Source: Methylobacterium sp. WL1 (lineage in GTDB: Bacteria; Pseudomonadota; Alphaproteobacteria; Rhizobiales; Beijerinckiaceae). From it: 64,000 nucleotides of DNA. Numbering within the stretch: position 1 is the stretch's first letter; each line of letters begins with the position of its first letter. The stretch covers positions 5,106,501 through 5,170,500 of the forward strand of contig NZ_CP042823.1 of assembly GCF_008000895.1 (NCBI RefSeq), given 5' to 3'. Both the position numbers and the translations under genes were made by a program. This document shows, piece by piece, positions 8,688 through 16,837 of this stretch. The notes below the pieces were generated by a model. That model ran no database searches. It was not told the origin of the DNA and worked only from the letters and a program-made list of their open reading frames with translations.

Positions 8688-9290
8688 TCATGCAGCATGC
8701 AGGACGCGCTGGTGCAGGAGATCGAATCCGGCGCGGCCGCACATACTGCGCTTGATCAGCTTGAGGCGGTTGACCTGCCCCTCGACGGGGCCGTTGCTCC
8801 AGGGCTCGACGATGGCGGCGCGCACGGCTGGCTCGTCCTGCCAGAGCCCTGTGACGAAGCCGCCGAGATCGGTCGCGGCTGCAACTTCCAGCCACGGCGT
8901 CAGTCCGGTGGTATCGTTCTGGCGCAGTAGATCGGCGAAGGCGCGGATATGCGCAGCCTCGGCATAGGGCCTCGAGCGGTCGCGGCCGACGACGGTTACG
9001 CTCGGCTGGGCGGCGAGCCAGTCCCGCACCGGTGCCGATGAGCGGCCGGGCAATAGGTCGATGACGCGCCGCTGCTCCAGGTCGCACACGATGGTGTTGT
9101 AGGACCGACCGCGCCGCCACGCCCAATCGTCGATGCCGACCACCCGCGGCGGCGGAGACGGTACGGTCCCGCGACGACGGATCAAGCGCAGGACGGTGTC
9201 GCAGCTGACCGGCATGGTCAAGCGGACGCTTTTCCTGCGGGTCCTTCGGGCGTACGTGGAGGCGTACGATGTCCCTGCCCAGGGCGACAT
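8688..9290 (-). mobile_element. ISL3-family transposase remnant, internally deleted
   Basis: A 200-residue frame encoding parts of an ISL3-type DDE transposase. The central start VVGIDDWAWRRGRSYNTIVC carries the first catalytic Asp, and the C-terminal end PWSNGPVEGQVNRLKLIKRS carries the catalytic Glu region. Family members run to about 400 residues or more. Here the N-terminal zinc-ribbon and helix-turn-helix part is missing. The section between RDRSRPYAEAA and IRAFADLLR is also absent, where full-length members have the middle of the DDE domain. It ends LLHQRVLHAA. It is therefore a dead copy. Residual transposase-like sequence in another frame extends to about 9350. Confidence 0.75.
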
Positions 9291-9437
9291 CCTCCATGAT
9301 TGTATTCCAGAAGTAGTCGGGGGGTCCGAAAATACGGGGTGACGTCAAACTAGTGGATTACATCGTGGAAGCCGCTCGACGATTGAATCAGCGTTTTACT
9401 AGCCGATTGCCGGGATGACGGTGTCCCGCACCGTGCG

Positions 9438-10994
9438 CTACCGTTGCTTGATGATCTTCCCTGCCGCGTAGCGTTCGGCGTTGCCGGCCTTCATGCGCGC
9501 TTTCTCTGCATCGCGGGTGACGCCCCGTTGGATGTCGCGTAGCCGTACGATCTCGGCCTTGAGCTCCGGCTGCGGCAGCAACTTCGCCGACTCGACGGCA
9601 GGTTCCAGCAATTCTGCCCAAGTCTTCATGACGGGACGTTTGAAGGAGAGGAGCTCCGCCTCGGTATAGCGCCGGGTCATCCGGTGCTCGTCATGAGTCG
9701 TCTCCGAGCCCGCCGTCGCGTGATCGAGGATGTACCCGACGAAAGCCAAGTGGTGCCCGGCCTCGGCGAGCACGGAGGAGAAGCAGCGTCGTACGTCGTG
9801 CGGGCTCATGTCCGCGCCCGGGATCGTCGGCAGGTTCTTCGTCAGCGTCCCGACCTCGACGTGCCCGCTCTTGGCCGGCACGCCGAGCTTCGCGGGCCTG
9901 CGGGTCGGGAACAGCCACTTGGTCCCTGGCTTGTGCTCGGCCAGCCAAGCCAAATGGCGTTGCACGGCCGCCCAGGCCGGCGGGGGAAGCGGGATACTGT
10001 GCGGCTTCCCGGTGGCCTTGGCCTTCGGGGTCTTGCGGTGCCCGGCGCGCCAGATGCCCCAACCCTCGTATGCGGACCACGCCTCGAATTCCTCGACGCG
10101 GGCTCGCGCAATGGTCAGTCGCCGCTGCGCCGTCCAAGCGAGCAACTCCATCGCGGCCGCGATCACAGGCCTAATGGCCCCGCTGCGTGCCGTCGCGACA
10201 ACCAATCCGAGTCGGTTCAGGTCGGGAAAACGCTGCTGCGCCTTCACGGCACCGAGCTTGGGGGCCTTCAGCCGGTCGAGAACGCTGCCGTCGATGCCCG
10301 ACTCCCGTTCCTGGGCAGGCTCCGCCAGCCAGCCGAACATCCTCTTCGTCACCCGCACGACGTCCCGGGCCTGGCTGCGCTTACCCTCCTTCACCAGCGC
10401 AGCGGTCACCTTGGCGACGTCCGACGCCGCGATGCGCGCCACGGGGATGCGGTCGAGGTCGCGCATGGCCGGGCAGCCGACGACGGACGCATAGTTCCTC
10501 ACCGTCTCGGCTGTCAGGTTGCCTACCTCGGCCTCGGCAGCGAGCCACCGCGCCCATGCATCTCGGGCCTGCCGGTAGGTCCAGGTGGTCACCTGCTCCT
10601 CCCGCGCATGGATGAGGGCGCGGGGCGGCTTGGGATCCTTCGGGTCCGCCTTTCCCGTCCGCTCCGTCTTGCGGTCTTCCCACGACAGGGTGTCATGCAG
10701 GGATTTCATCCAGTATGCGTCGGGTACCCCGTGGTCGGACGTAACGTGCCATTTGACGTTCCTGGCCGCGCTTCGGGCATGCGCGAGCGACCAGACGTCG
10801 ACTGGACCGATGGTGATCCGTCGGTCCTTGCCTTGATGCTGGAGCCGCATTTGCCAAACGCAGCCCGATGGCTGGACGCGTAGGACCAACCCTCTGCTCT
10901 CGACGTCGTTGATCTCGCGCCGGACGCCAGCGAGTGCGTCGGCCTTCGCCTTGACGATGGTCGTCTGGCGGATCTCGATGCGCTCGCTTGCCAT
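9438..10994 (-). CDS. Tyrosine recombinase (phage/ICE integrase)
   Basis: A 518-residue integrase that catalyses site-specific recombination. ATG 10994 is chosen because a strong GGGAGGGA ribosome binding site precedes it; the longer frame to 11057 adds an unlikely leader. The N terminus (residues about 15-80) looks like the arm-binding DUF4102-type domain, and the core-binding part follows. Catalytic-domain residues are visible in order: Arg in AWTAQRRLTIARARVEEFE, Lys in HRKTPKAKATGK, HDVRRCFSS (His-x-x-Arg), GYILDHA, and the nucleophile Tyr in TRRYTEAELL. It lies 223 bases from the tRNA-Arg 3' fragment, the expected place for an integrase that targets that tRNA. All key residues are present, so it may be active. 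Confidence 0.9.
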   Translation of the reverse strand: MASERIEIRQTTIVKAKADALAGVRREINDVESRGLVLRVQPSGCVWQMRLQHQGKDRRITIGPVDVWSLAHARSAARNVKWHVTSDHGVPDAYWMKSLHDTLSWEDRKTERTGKADPKDPKPPRALIHAREEQVTTWTYRQARDAWARWLAAEAEVGNLTAETVRNYASVVGCPAMRDLDRIPVARIAASDVAKVTAALVKEGKRSQARDVVRVTKRMFGWLAEPAQERESGIDGSVLDRLKAPKLGAVKAQQRFPDLNRLGLVVATARSGAIRPVIAAAMELLAWTAQRRLTIARARVEEFEAWSAYEGWGIWRAGHRKTPKAKATGKPHSIPLPPPAWAAVQRHLAWLAEHKPGTKWLFPTRRPAKLGVPAKSGHVEVGTLTKNLPTIPGADMSPHDVRRCFSSVLAEAGHHLAFVGYILDHATAGSETTHDEHRMTRRYTEAELLSFKRPVMKTWAELLEPAVESAKLLPQPELKAEIVRLRDIQRGVTRDAEKARMKAGNAERYAAGKIIKQR

Positions 10995-11216
10995 GGTTCC
11001 CTCCCATTCCCCGCCAGCGACAGCTAGGACGACGCTAGGACGACTTAATAAAAACAAGCATCGGCCTGATAGGCAATCGGAATTTGGCCATTCGGCAGAA
11101 ACCGACGTAGAAGCGAACTGGCGTTCGGTATTTTTTAAGGTTCTCTGACAATGGGTTGCGGGTAGGCGGGGTCCGTAGCCCCCCTCGGGACACGAGCCTG
11201 GATACCCCCACCCACC

Positions 11217-11277
11217 GGATTAGAGCCTTCGCCTTCTAAGCGGCAGGTCGTTGGTTCGAGCCCAACCGGGGTCGCCA
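11217..11277 (+). other. 3' fragment of tRNA-Arg(TCT), attachment site
   Basis: The sequence reads as the 3' two-thirds of a tRNA. It has GGATTAGAGC from the D-arm, an anticodon loop CTTCTAA (anticodon TCT, arginine), a T-arm GTTGG-TTCGAGC-CCAAC and an acceptor end CGGGGTCGCCA. The matching 5' acceptor strand (GACCCCG) is not upstream, and the D-stem is not paired, so this is not a complete gene. It marks the right end of an element that carries the adjacent integrase. The intact tRNA-Arg should lie to the left, outside the window. Confidence 0.75.
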
Positions 11278-11814
11278 GGCGTTTTCTGGAGGCGGTGGAG
11301 CGTCGCCTGCGCCAGTTCACGCAGCGTACGAGCCCGGCGCCCCGGGGCGGAGGTCGTCCCCATCGTTGCCGGCCCTGGCGTGTCCGAACGATTCGCCGGC
11401 CGCACCCTGGCTCAGCATCCTGCCTGCTGAGCTCGTCGGAGCGTCGGCCCGACGTGTCTGTGCGGGTGAGGGTGAACGCGTTCCGACAACTGCCACCGTC
11501 GCACCGGCGCTCCGGCATGGGCGCAACGGCGATCGTCGGATCACGGCGCCACTCCGGCGCGCGGGTTGGGTGGGAACGTGAAGCGGTTCGACCCTTCGTC
11601 GGGCTCGTAAGCCGCTGATCTGGCCCTGTGAAAGGCTTTCGGTTCCGGCGCGTCGACCGAGCTGCAGCGGGCGCGCCTTCGGTGCGAAGACGGCTCAGGC
11701 GTGCGCCTCGAACCCGGGTCCCCAGAGCAGGCCGGCCCCCAGGACGATGCCGTCCCGGAGGCGCCGTATGTCCTCGTCGTCAGCCCCACGGATGCGGAAC
11801 AGGAAGCGCCGCCG
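11278..11814. other. Stretch right of the att site without a supported gene
   Basis: Short frames on both strands are Arg/Pro/Ala-rich and look like non-coding high-GC sequence. No RNA gene, repeat or recognisable promoter was seen. Confidence 0.4.
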
Positions 11815-11994
11815 TCAGATCGAGGCGGCGCGATGGATGCGGTGGTATCGCGCTGCGCGCTGGCTGGCGCGCGCATTGTGCAGACGGCGCATCCGGTCCT
11901 GATGAACCTCATCCTCGTACGATGGATTGACTGTCATCGCGGCGTGGATCGGCAGTGCAGGAAGCCTCTCGTTCTGCGGGTGTACGGTTTTCAT
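11815..11994 (-). CDS. Small basic hypothetical protein
   Basis: A 59-residue frame starting MKTVHPQNERLPALPIHAAM and ending in a His/Arg-rich helix (MRRLHNARASQRAARYHRI). Composition is protein-like (mixed charges, Asn, Tyr) compared with the other frames nearby. No family is recognised. It could be a small orphan protein or a chance frame; the start is not certain, as an ATG lies 18 bases upstream. Confidence 0.35.
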   Translation of the reverse strand: MKTVHPQNERLPALPIHAAMTVNPSYEDEVHQDRMRRLHNARASQRAARYHRIHRAASI

Positions 11995-12337
11995 GGCGAT
12001 GCCCCTCGTCACTACTTACGCATTCGAGCTTAACCGCTCATTTGCGATTTGCAAGCGGGCGGCGGGACCCCGTCACCATGGGATTGGCCACCGCGTCCGG
12101 CGATCCGTCCCGATCCGCATGAGCCCCCCGCTTCCGGACGCAGGGCCTGCCGGCAAGATCCGGCGGAACGCGGCCGGGTGTCGGTCGGCTCTCAACGCCC
12201 CCTCCGTTCGAACACGTGCGCGCGGACCGAACACGTGCGCACGGCCCGGCGCCTGCCCGCAGCACGGCAGGCTCCCGACCGCATGCCGCGGCGCGCCGAT
12301 GAGCGCCCAGGCCTGCGCCCGGGGGCTCGAACGCGGA
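11995..12337. other. Intergenic stretch with a direct repeat
   Basis: No supported gene. It includes two copies of a 13-base sequence, described separately, between the small frame on the left and the end of the MRJP-like gene on the right. Confidence 0.4.
12209..12240. repeat. Direct repeat with CACGTG core
   Basis: The 13-mer CGAACACGTGCGC occurs at 12209-12221 and again at 12228-12240, a 19-base period of about two helical turns. Each copy contains the palindrome CACGTG. It could be a paired operator, but no promoter or target gene is clear. Confidence 0.5.
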
Positions 12338-13441
12338 TCAGTTCCGAAGCGGCTTGGCGTCGATCTGCATCCGATAGATCGTCGTCGGGAATTTCACCGC
12401 CGAGGCCTCGCCACCGTTCATCGCCGGCGTGCGGTTCATCTGCGCGGCCGGAATCCACAGGCCGCCCTGCTCGTCGATCCACATCGCGTCGACCCAGACC
12501 AGGCGCGGATCCTCCACGAGCGTGCTCATGCGCCCATCCGGGGCGATTTTGAGGATACGCAGCCCGTCCGTATCGCTGGCGTAGATCGTCCCGTCCGCGT
12601 CGATCGCGGTCCCGCCCGTGGCTACGGTGGCGGCGAACAGCGTCACGTGTTTGGCCCGCTCGGCGTCGGCCAGGCCGGCATCGTCCAGATAGCGGGTCTC
12701 GATGCTGTAGAGCGGGCCAGTGCAGGCCTGGTAATACAGGGTCTTGCCGTCGGGAGAGACTTCGAGCTGGTCGGCGTGGATGAACAGGAGCTTGCCTGTG
12801 TCGTCCCGCAAGGTGCGGCCCTGGCCGGTCAGCGGCCGCTGCGCGATGGTGGACCAGTGCCCGTCGAGCGCACGCCGCAAGGCGCCTGTATCGAGATCGA
12901 GCACGATCAGCCCGGGCTGGCCGGCATCCGTCAGGTAGACGTTGCGGCCGTTGAACCGGAAATCGTCGATGAAGCTCCGGTCGGTGGTTGCGGCTTGCAG
13001 CGGATAGACCCGGCGCACGGCGTTGGTGGCCAGGTCGATCTGCACGAGCTTCGGGCCGCCCGGGAGTGGCACCTCGCCCATGCCGGGTGCGCCCTTGTCG
13101 ACCACCCAGAGGTCGCCGTCCGGTCCGATCCGGATCGCGTTGACCGCCACGAAGGCCTTGGCCGGGTCGTCACCGGGCTTCCACGCGTTCCAGCCCGCGT
13201 CGGGGAATGCCACCGGCTGACCGTCCCGCCATTCGCCGAGTTCAATGCCCTTGCCCTTCGACTGGCGCTGGAACGGCGAGAACAATCGGCCATCCTTCGA
13301 TCGCGTGAACCCGTTGAAGACCAAGCTATCGGATTGCAGCATCGGCTTGAGCGTGTCGGACCCGTGCTGCGCGTCGGCGGCACGGCCGGGCAAGATCAGG
13401 CCTCCGACAATCAGAAGGGCGACGATCGAGGAGCGGATCAT
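12338..13441 (-). CDS. Exported MRJP/Yellow-like beta-propeller protein
   Basis: A 367-residue protein with a signal peptide (MIRSSIVALLIVGGLILPGRA). The mature part matches the major royal jelly/Yellow family, related to SMP-30/gluconolactonase propellers: FNGFTRSKDGRLFSPFQR, AVNAIRIGPDGDLWVVDKG, NVYLTDAGQPGLIVLDLDTG, GTAIDADGTIYASDTDG and WVDAMWIDEQGGLWIPAAQ. These repeat as blades of a six-bladed propeller. In bacteria such proteins are periplasmic or secreted and some have lactonase or sugar-binding roles; the substrate here is unknown. It appears monocistronic. No frame disruption is visible. Confidence 0.8.
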   Translation of the reverse strand: MIRSSIVALLIVGGLILPGRAADAQHGSDTLKPMLQSDSLVFNGFTRSKDGRLFSPFQRQSKGKGIELGEWRDGQPVAFPDAGWNAWKPGDDPAKAFVAVNAIRIGPDGDLWVVDKGAPGMGEVPLPGGPKLVQIDLATNAVRRVYPLQAATTDRSFIDDFRFNGRNVYLTDAGQPGLIVLDLDTGALRRALDGHWSTIAQRPLTGQGRTLRDDTGKLLFIHADQLEVSPDGKTLYYQACTGPLYSIETRYLDDAGLADAERAKHVTLFAATVATGGTAIDADGTIYASDTDGLRILKIAPDGRMSTLVEDPRLVWVDAMWIDEQGGLWIPAAQMNRTPAMNGGEASAVKFPTTIYRMQIDAKPLRN

Positions 13442-13748
13442 GCGGAGTCGGGCCTGATGTGCGGTAGCCGGGTCTCCTGCTGCAAGGCGCGAGGCGCCGC
13501 GGGTGTTCCTCGGCGGCGGCCGGAAACGGCAGCTTCCCCCGCCCGCACCAGCCGGGCGGCCCTCTCATGACGACCTGCCCGGCCTCTCGCTTATCCAGAG
13601 GCGTGCGGCCGTCTTCCCATCGACGTTGATCCTCAGGGTTGCAGCGGGCACAGTGAGCGTAGATCAACGGGGCTTGAGACCGTGATAGGATCGGAGGCGC
13701 TCCATGAAGCGCCGCACCGTGTACCGGAAGGCGAAGGGCTGAACTGAC
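13442..13748. other. Divergent intergenic stretch
   Basis: It lies between the MRJP-like gene (minus) and the DUF333 gene (plus), and should hold both promoters. No sigma-70 pair or operator could be picked with confidence. Confidence 0.4.
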
Positions 13749-13994
13749 GTGATCGCTCAATCTCTGCTTGCAGCCGCAGGTGTCTGCCTGGTCGCGGGTA
13801 CAAGCCAGGCTGGCAGCGCCGGCGTCCGGGTCGCGCTGGCGAACCCCTCGTCCGTGAACTGCGCCAAACAGGGCGGCACGACGGAGATCCGGGACGGCGT
13901 CGGCGGCCAGATCGGATATTGTCGCTTTTCGGACGGTCGCATCTGCGAGGAATGGGCCCTGTTCCGGGACAACCTATGCAAGCCGCCGGCATGA
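13749..13994 (+). CDS. DUF333 small exported protein
   Basis: An 81-residue protein with a signal-like N terminus (MIAQSLLAAAGVCLVAGTSQA, GTG start). The mature part carries the DUF333 pattern: ANPSSVNCAKQGGTTEIRD, GGQIGYCRFSDGRICEEWAL, then a final Cys. Four conserved cysteines suggest disulfides in the periplasm. The family is often labelled putative hemolysin, but that is not supported by function. The following small genes on the same strand may be cotranscribed, although the gaps are 58 bases and 10 bases. Confidence 0.75.
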   Translation: MIAQSLLAAAGVCLVAGTSQAGSAGVRVALANPSSVNCAKQGGTTEIRDGVGGQIGYCRFSDGRICEEWALFRDNLCKPPA

Positions 13995-14052
13995 GACCGG
14001 CACGCAATCGGGTCGGCGGCCCCTGGGCTCGTGAGACAACGGGATTCCCGAC

Positions 14053-14370
14053 GTGACCGGCTCCCACACTGAACCCGACAAGGTGGCCGAGGTGGCCAGG
14101 CTCGCGACGGCGATCGCCGACCGCATCCTCGAGCAGAACGCGGCCGGGATCACGATCCCGCCGGAGCAGTTCACCATGCTGGTCAGGGCCGCCCGGATGC
14201 TTCTCGACAACGGGACGCCCTGGCCGCCGCCTGTGGAGCATGTGTTGATGGAGGTGGCCAAGCGTGTCGCGGAGGCTGAGGTTGCAGCCGACCTCGGCTC
14301 GACCGCGTCCGAGGGCGATGACGTCGTGGCGCACCTGACGCAAGCTCTCGATGCGACGAAGCGGCGTTAG
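14053..14370 (+). CDS. Hypothetical protein
   Basis: A 105-residue, GTG-started protein without a signal peptide. It is mostly helical (VAEVARLATAIADRILEQNA, then FTMLVRAARMLLDNG). The pattern is protein-like and the following gene begins 10 bases downstream with a good ribosome binding site. No family is recognised. Confidence 0.5.
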   Translation: MTGSHTEPDKVAEVARLATAIADRILEQNAAGITIPPEQFTMLVRAARMLLDNGTPWPPPVEHVLMEVAKRVAEAEVAADLGSTASEGDDVVAHLTQALDATKRR

Positions 14371-14380
14371 GGAGGCGACC

Positions 14381-14581
14381 ATGCGTATGGGGCGATCCAA
14401 GCATCGGCGACCCGAGCGTTCGACCCAGCCGCTCTCCGATCCGAAGGTCGTGGTCCTGAGGCCCCGAAGCCGTCGTCGTGGCGTCGATCTGGGATCGGAG
14501 GCGGCCAGGAAATTTGCAGTCTCGGCCGTGACCCTCACCATCATCGTGCTGGCCGGCGGGTACATGCTGCGCGTGTGGTAA
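14381..14581 (+). CDS. Small basic protein with C-terminal membrane anchor
   Basis: A 66-residue protein. ATG 14381 follows GGGAGGCGACC, an excellent ribosome binding site, so it is preferred over the earlier frame start at 14351. The first 45 residues are Arg/Lys-rich (MRMGRSKHRRPERSTQ) and the end is one membrane helix (FAVSAVTLTIIVLAGGYML). Predicted topology is a cytoplasmic basic part tethered to the inner membrane. Function is unknown. Confidence 0.6.
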   Translation: MRMGRSKHRRPERSTQPLSDPKVVVLRPRSRRRGVDLGSEAARKFAVSAVTLTIIVLAGGYMLRVW

Positions 14582-14749
14582 CCGTAGCGGGGAATGCGGC
14601 GCCGAGGGTTCAGCGATCCTTAGCGTTGGCTGCGTAGCCAGATCTATCTCGGCGCGTGAAAATATTCGCCGAACCGTTGCGTTTCCAATCCATGATAAAG
14701 CGTGCGGCCAATGCGGCTATAGCCTGCTTCGTGGATGGGGATCCCAACC

Positions 14750-14872
14750 ATGGCCGATGACCGCTCGGATCACCTCGACAATGCGAAGGATCGGTCTGTC
14801 ATTCGCATCATCGCCATGATGCTGGCGATCGAGATGGCGTTCCTGCTTGCATCGCTCATGGTTCTGGATTGA
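14750..14872 (+). CDS. Tiny single-pass membrane protein
   Basis: A 40-residue frame (MADDRSDHLDNAKDRSVI and then a hydrophobic helix IIAMMLAIEMAFLLASLMVL). A charged N terminus followed by one transmembrane segment is typical of real small membrane proteins. The ribosome binding site is weak (GGGGATCC). No family is recognised. Confidence 0.5.
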   Translation: MADDRSDHLDNAKDRSVIRIIAMMLAIEMAFLLASLMVLD

Positions 14873-15421
14873 TCAGGAGCCTCCCCGCCACCCCGGGGCA
14901 AACGCCCGGGCGCGGGGCATCAAAAAGCCCGCACCGGCGAACCGGGCGGGCTGAAGATTGCTGATCCAGGACCATGGACCACAGCGAATGTCGATTATCA
15001 TAGTTAAAAAATTCTAAACGCCAGATAATGACAGTCTATTCGGCGGGGCTGGTCAAAGCGATCCACGACCCGCCGCGCCCATGATCTGGTTCCCTCATCG
15101 CGTCGCTTTCGAGTGCGCGCGGTGGGCGGCGGGGGCCGCGGCGCGGAGCCGGTTCCGATCGCAAGACAACCGGGCTCGCCCTTCCGGCACCCGTTGGCAC
15201 GTCGGATGTCGCGGGCGGGGTCGCTGACGCGTGGGGGCGCGGCCCGAGCGGGTCGCGTGGGATCTGGCACCATGCGAAGTGAAACGAGAGCCCCAGATGC
15301 TCGAAGCTTGGCTATAATCTTAACTGCATGTTTTATCTGTGGTTGAGTGCTATTAACCACAATAAATAATTGCCAATGGCCCCTCTGAAGGTCAATGTAT
15401 TTACGTTGCGTAACTTGAGTA
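14873..15421. other. Long intergenic stretch with a minus-strand terminator
   Basis: It holds a terminator-like hairpin (listed separately) and a Pro/Arg-rich minus-strand frame at 15004-15360 that is not convincing as protein. The right end (15300-15421) is AT-rich and should contain the promoter for the gene at 15422. Confidence 0.45.
14926..14952 (-). terminator. Rho-independent terminator-like hairpin, minus strand
   Basis: AGCCCGC and GCGGGCT pair around an inner CCGG stem. On the plus strand an A run (AAAAA) precedes it, so on the minus strand the hairpin is followed by TTTTT, the form of an intrinsic terminator. No convincing minus-strand gene ends here. Confidence 0.5.
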
Positions 15422-15826
15422 TTGGCAATGGACTACGTAGGGATATGCTACTTTACTGAGGTCGGACGTTGCCTGTGCGCTCATGCGGCGGGCGGCGGCG
15501 GCAATTCCGGCGTGGCCGATCAGAACCCCGGTTTGTCCGCCGGCATTCTCCGCTTGCTTCCCGCCATTGCCCCGGTGACCGGTGCAGATCCGTCCTCCAC
15601 GTCGCCCCCGGGCGCCGGGGGAAGCAGGACGATGTCCTTCACCGCCGCGCTCCGCGGTTCCGAAGACCCCGTCTTCGCGTTCAGCGCCGTCGGCGGGGCA
15701 GGGGCGGGTTGGGGAACTGGAGGCGCCTCCGGCGGAGCGCCGTCGCCGGAGGTGAATGCCGGGCTCAGCGTGATCCTGGCCGCGGGGGCTGTGGCGTTCC
15801 TTCGCCGACGGCGTGCGCGGGCCTGA
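15422..15826 (+). CDS. Secreted protein with PEP-CTERM-like sorting tail
   Basis: A 134-residue Gly/Ala/Ser-rich protein ending in a tripartite tail: SPEVNAG, a hydrophobic helix (LSVILAAGAVAFL) and an Arg cluster (RRRRARA). This is the layout of PEP-CTERM/exosortase sorting signals. No clean signal peptide is visible at the annotated N terminus, so the true start may differ. No exosortase gene is in the window, so the processing enzyme would have to be elsewhere. The body is low-complexity. Confidence 0.5.
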   Translation: MAMDYVGICYFTEVGRCLCAHAAGGGGNSGVADQNPGLSAGILRLLPAIAPVTGADPSSTSPPGAGGSRTMSFTAALRGSEDPVFAFSAVGGAGAGWGTGGASGGAPSPEVNAGLSVILAAGAVAFLRRRRARA

Positions 15827-15871
15827 AACGCCGGCGACGAATGCTCTCGTCGTGCGTTGACGGCATCATCC

Positions 15872-15914
15872 AGCCTTGCCCATCCTCGAGCCTTGCCCAT
15901 CCTCGAGCCTTGCC
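15872..15914 (+). repeat. Tandem repeat, 17-base unit
   Basis: AGCCTTGCCCATCCTCG is repeated at 15872-15888 and 15889-15905, followed by a partial third copy (AGCCTTGCC). It lies 11 bases upstream of the next start codon, so copy number could change the leader of that gene. Confidence 0.75.
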
Positions 15915-15924
15915 GGAGTGTCCG

Positions 15925-16236
15925 ATGCTCATCCGATCCGCATTGCTTTTCGTGGCCCTGACGTCGGGCGCGCACGCCGCGGCGTTCGATGACGTGAAGG
16001 GGTATCTGGCGTCCTGCCTCAGGTTCGAGATGAACGGCGCCGAGGCGCAACGCGGCGTGAACCCGGCCTCCAAAATCCGCCCTGCGCTGGAGCGGTGCGG
16101 TCCGGAGCTCGATCGCGTTGAGCGGGCGGACGGGCGGCGCCTACGCGGCGATGGCGGGATCAGCCCCTCGACCAAGGAGGTCATCCAGAGCGTCATCGGC
16201 CGAAGCGCAAACGGTTTCTCCAACGTCCGGTACTGA
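15925..16236 (+). CDS. Small exported hypothetical protein
   Basis: A 103-residue protein with a clear signal peptide (MLIRSALLFVALTSGAHA, cleavage likely after AHA). The mature part has two Cys (SCLRFEMNGAEAQR and LERCGPELD) that could form a disulfide. ATG 15925 is chosen because GGAG lies 8 bases upstream and it begins the signal peptide; the longer frame to 15469 is not protein-like. Function is unknown. Confidence 0.65.
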   Translation: MLIRSALLFVALTSGAHAAAFDDVKGYLASCLRFEMNGAEAQRGVNPASKIRPALERCGPELDRVERADGRRLRGDGGISPSTKEVIQSVIGRSANGFSNVRY

Positions 16237-16304
16237 CGATCCGGCCGGTTCCACGGTGGCCGGTGGGCTGGATCCGGCCACCGGGAATCCGGCGTCCCGC
16301 CCGG

Positions 16305-16559
16305 TCACGTTCGCCGCTGCGTGTCCGTTTTCGCCGTGTCGAACGCCTCCTGTCCGGCGCGCTCGACCGGCGAGCGTGTGTCGCCCTGCTCGGCCACCCG
16401 CTTCGCCTCGTCGTTTCGCGGCGCACCGATATCCCCGGGCTCGGAGGCGCCGAGGGAGCGTGGGCCTTGGGAGGGCCCGCGGACCGGCAGGTTCTCGTAG
16501 CCACGCTCCCCCGGCTCTGCCTGGGCGGGATCGGTCTCTGGGCGCTTCGGGTCGATCAT
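16305..16559 (-). CDS. Hydrophilic hypothetical protein
   Basis: An 84-residue, strongly hydrophilic, probably disordered protein (MIDPKRPETDPAQAEPGERG, ending FDTAKTDTQRRT). Small Pro/Glu-rich proteins of this kind are common in Methylobacterium genomes but have no known role. It is followed upstream on the same strand by a second such gene. Confidence 0.5.
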   Translation of the reverse strand: MIDPKRPETDPAQAEPGERGYENLPVRGPSQGPRSLGASEPGDIGAPRNDEAKRVAEQGDTRSPVERAGQEAFDTAKTDTQRRT

Positions 16560-16609
16560 GGTCGCGGCGCTCTTCGTATCGGCCTTCGGACGGGGTTGGG
16601 CGGCCGAGA

Positions 16610-16759
16610 TCAGGTCGGCTGCACCTCGGTGTCCTTCACCTCGGGGTCGTCCTCTTCGGGCACGGCGGGCTTGGACGGCTCGATCTCGTCGAGGCGGGAC
16701 GGATCCTCGATCAACGCGCCCGGATCCTCGCCGGGCATCGGGGTATCAGCCTGAATCAT
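16610..16759 (-). CDS. Acidic hypothetical small protein
   Basis: A 49-residue acidic protein (MIQADTPMPGEDPGALIEDP, ending DDPEVKDTEVQPT). ATG 16759 is preferred to the one at 16795 because the leader between them is Arg/Thr-rich and atypical. It has the same disordered style as its neighbour at 16305. Function is unknown. Confidence 0.45.
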   Translation of the reverse strand: MIQADTPMPGEDPGALIEDPSRLDEIEPSKPAVPEEDDPEVKDTEVQPT

Positions 16760-16837
16760 GGTGCGCGCCTCCGTTCTCGTAGCGCTACGCTCCATGAGCC
16801 CAGGCGTTCCCAGTTCGCATCAAGGGGTACAACCTGC

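Noticed and set aside
8688..9290. A complete, active insertion sequence
   Set aside because: The N-terminal part and the middle of the transposase are missing and no clear terminal inverted repeats were found.
11217..11277. A functional tRNA-Arg gene
   Set aside because: The 5' acceptor strand and D-stem partner are missing upstream, so only a 3' fragment is present.
11927..13570. A 547-codon plus-strand frame over the MRJP-like gene
   Set aside because: It is the reverse-strand shadow of 12338-13441, which has a signal peptide and propeller repeats.
15004..15360. A 118-codon minus-strand gene
   Set aside because: Composition is Pro/Arg/Thr-heavy without motifs or a strong start, although a minus-strand terminator lies beyond its end.
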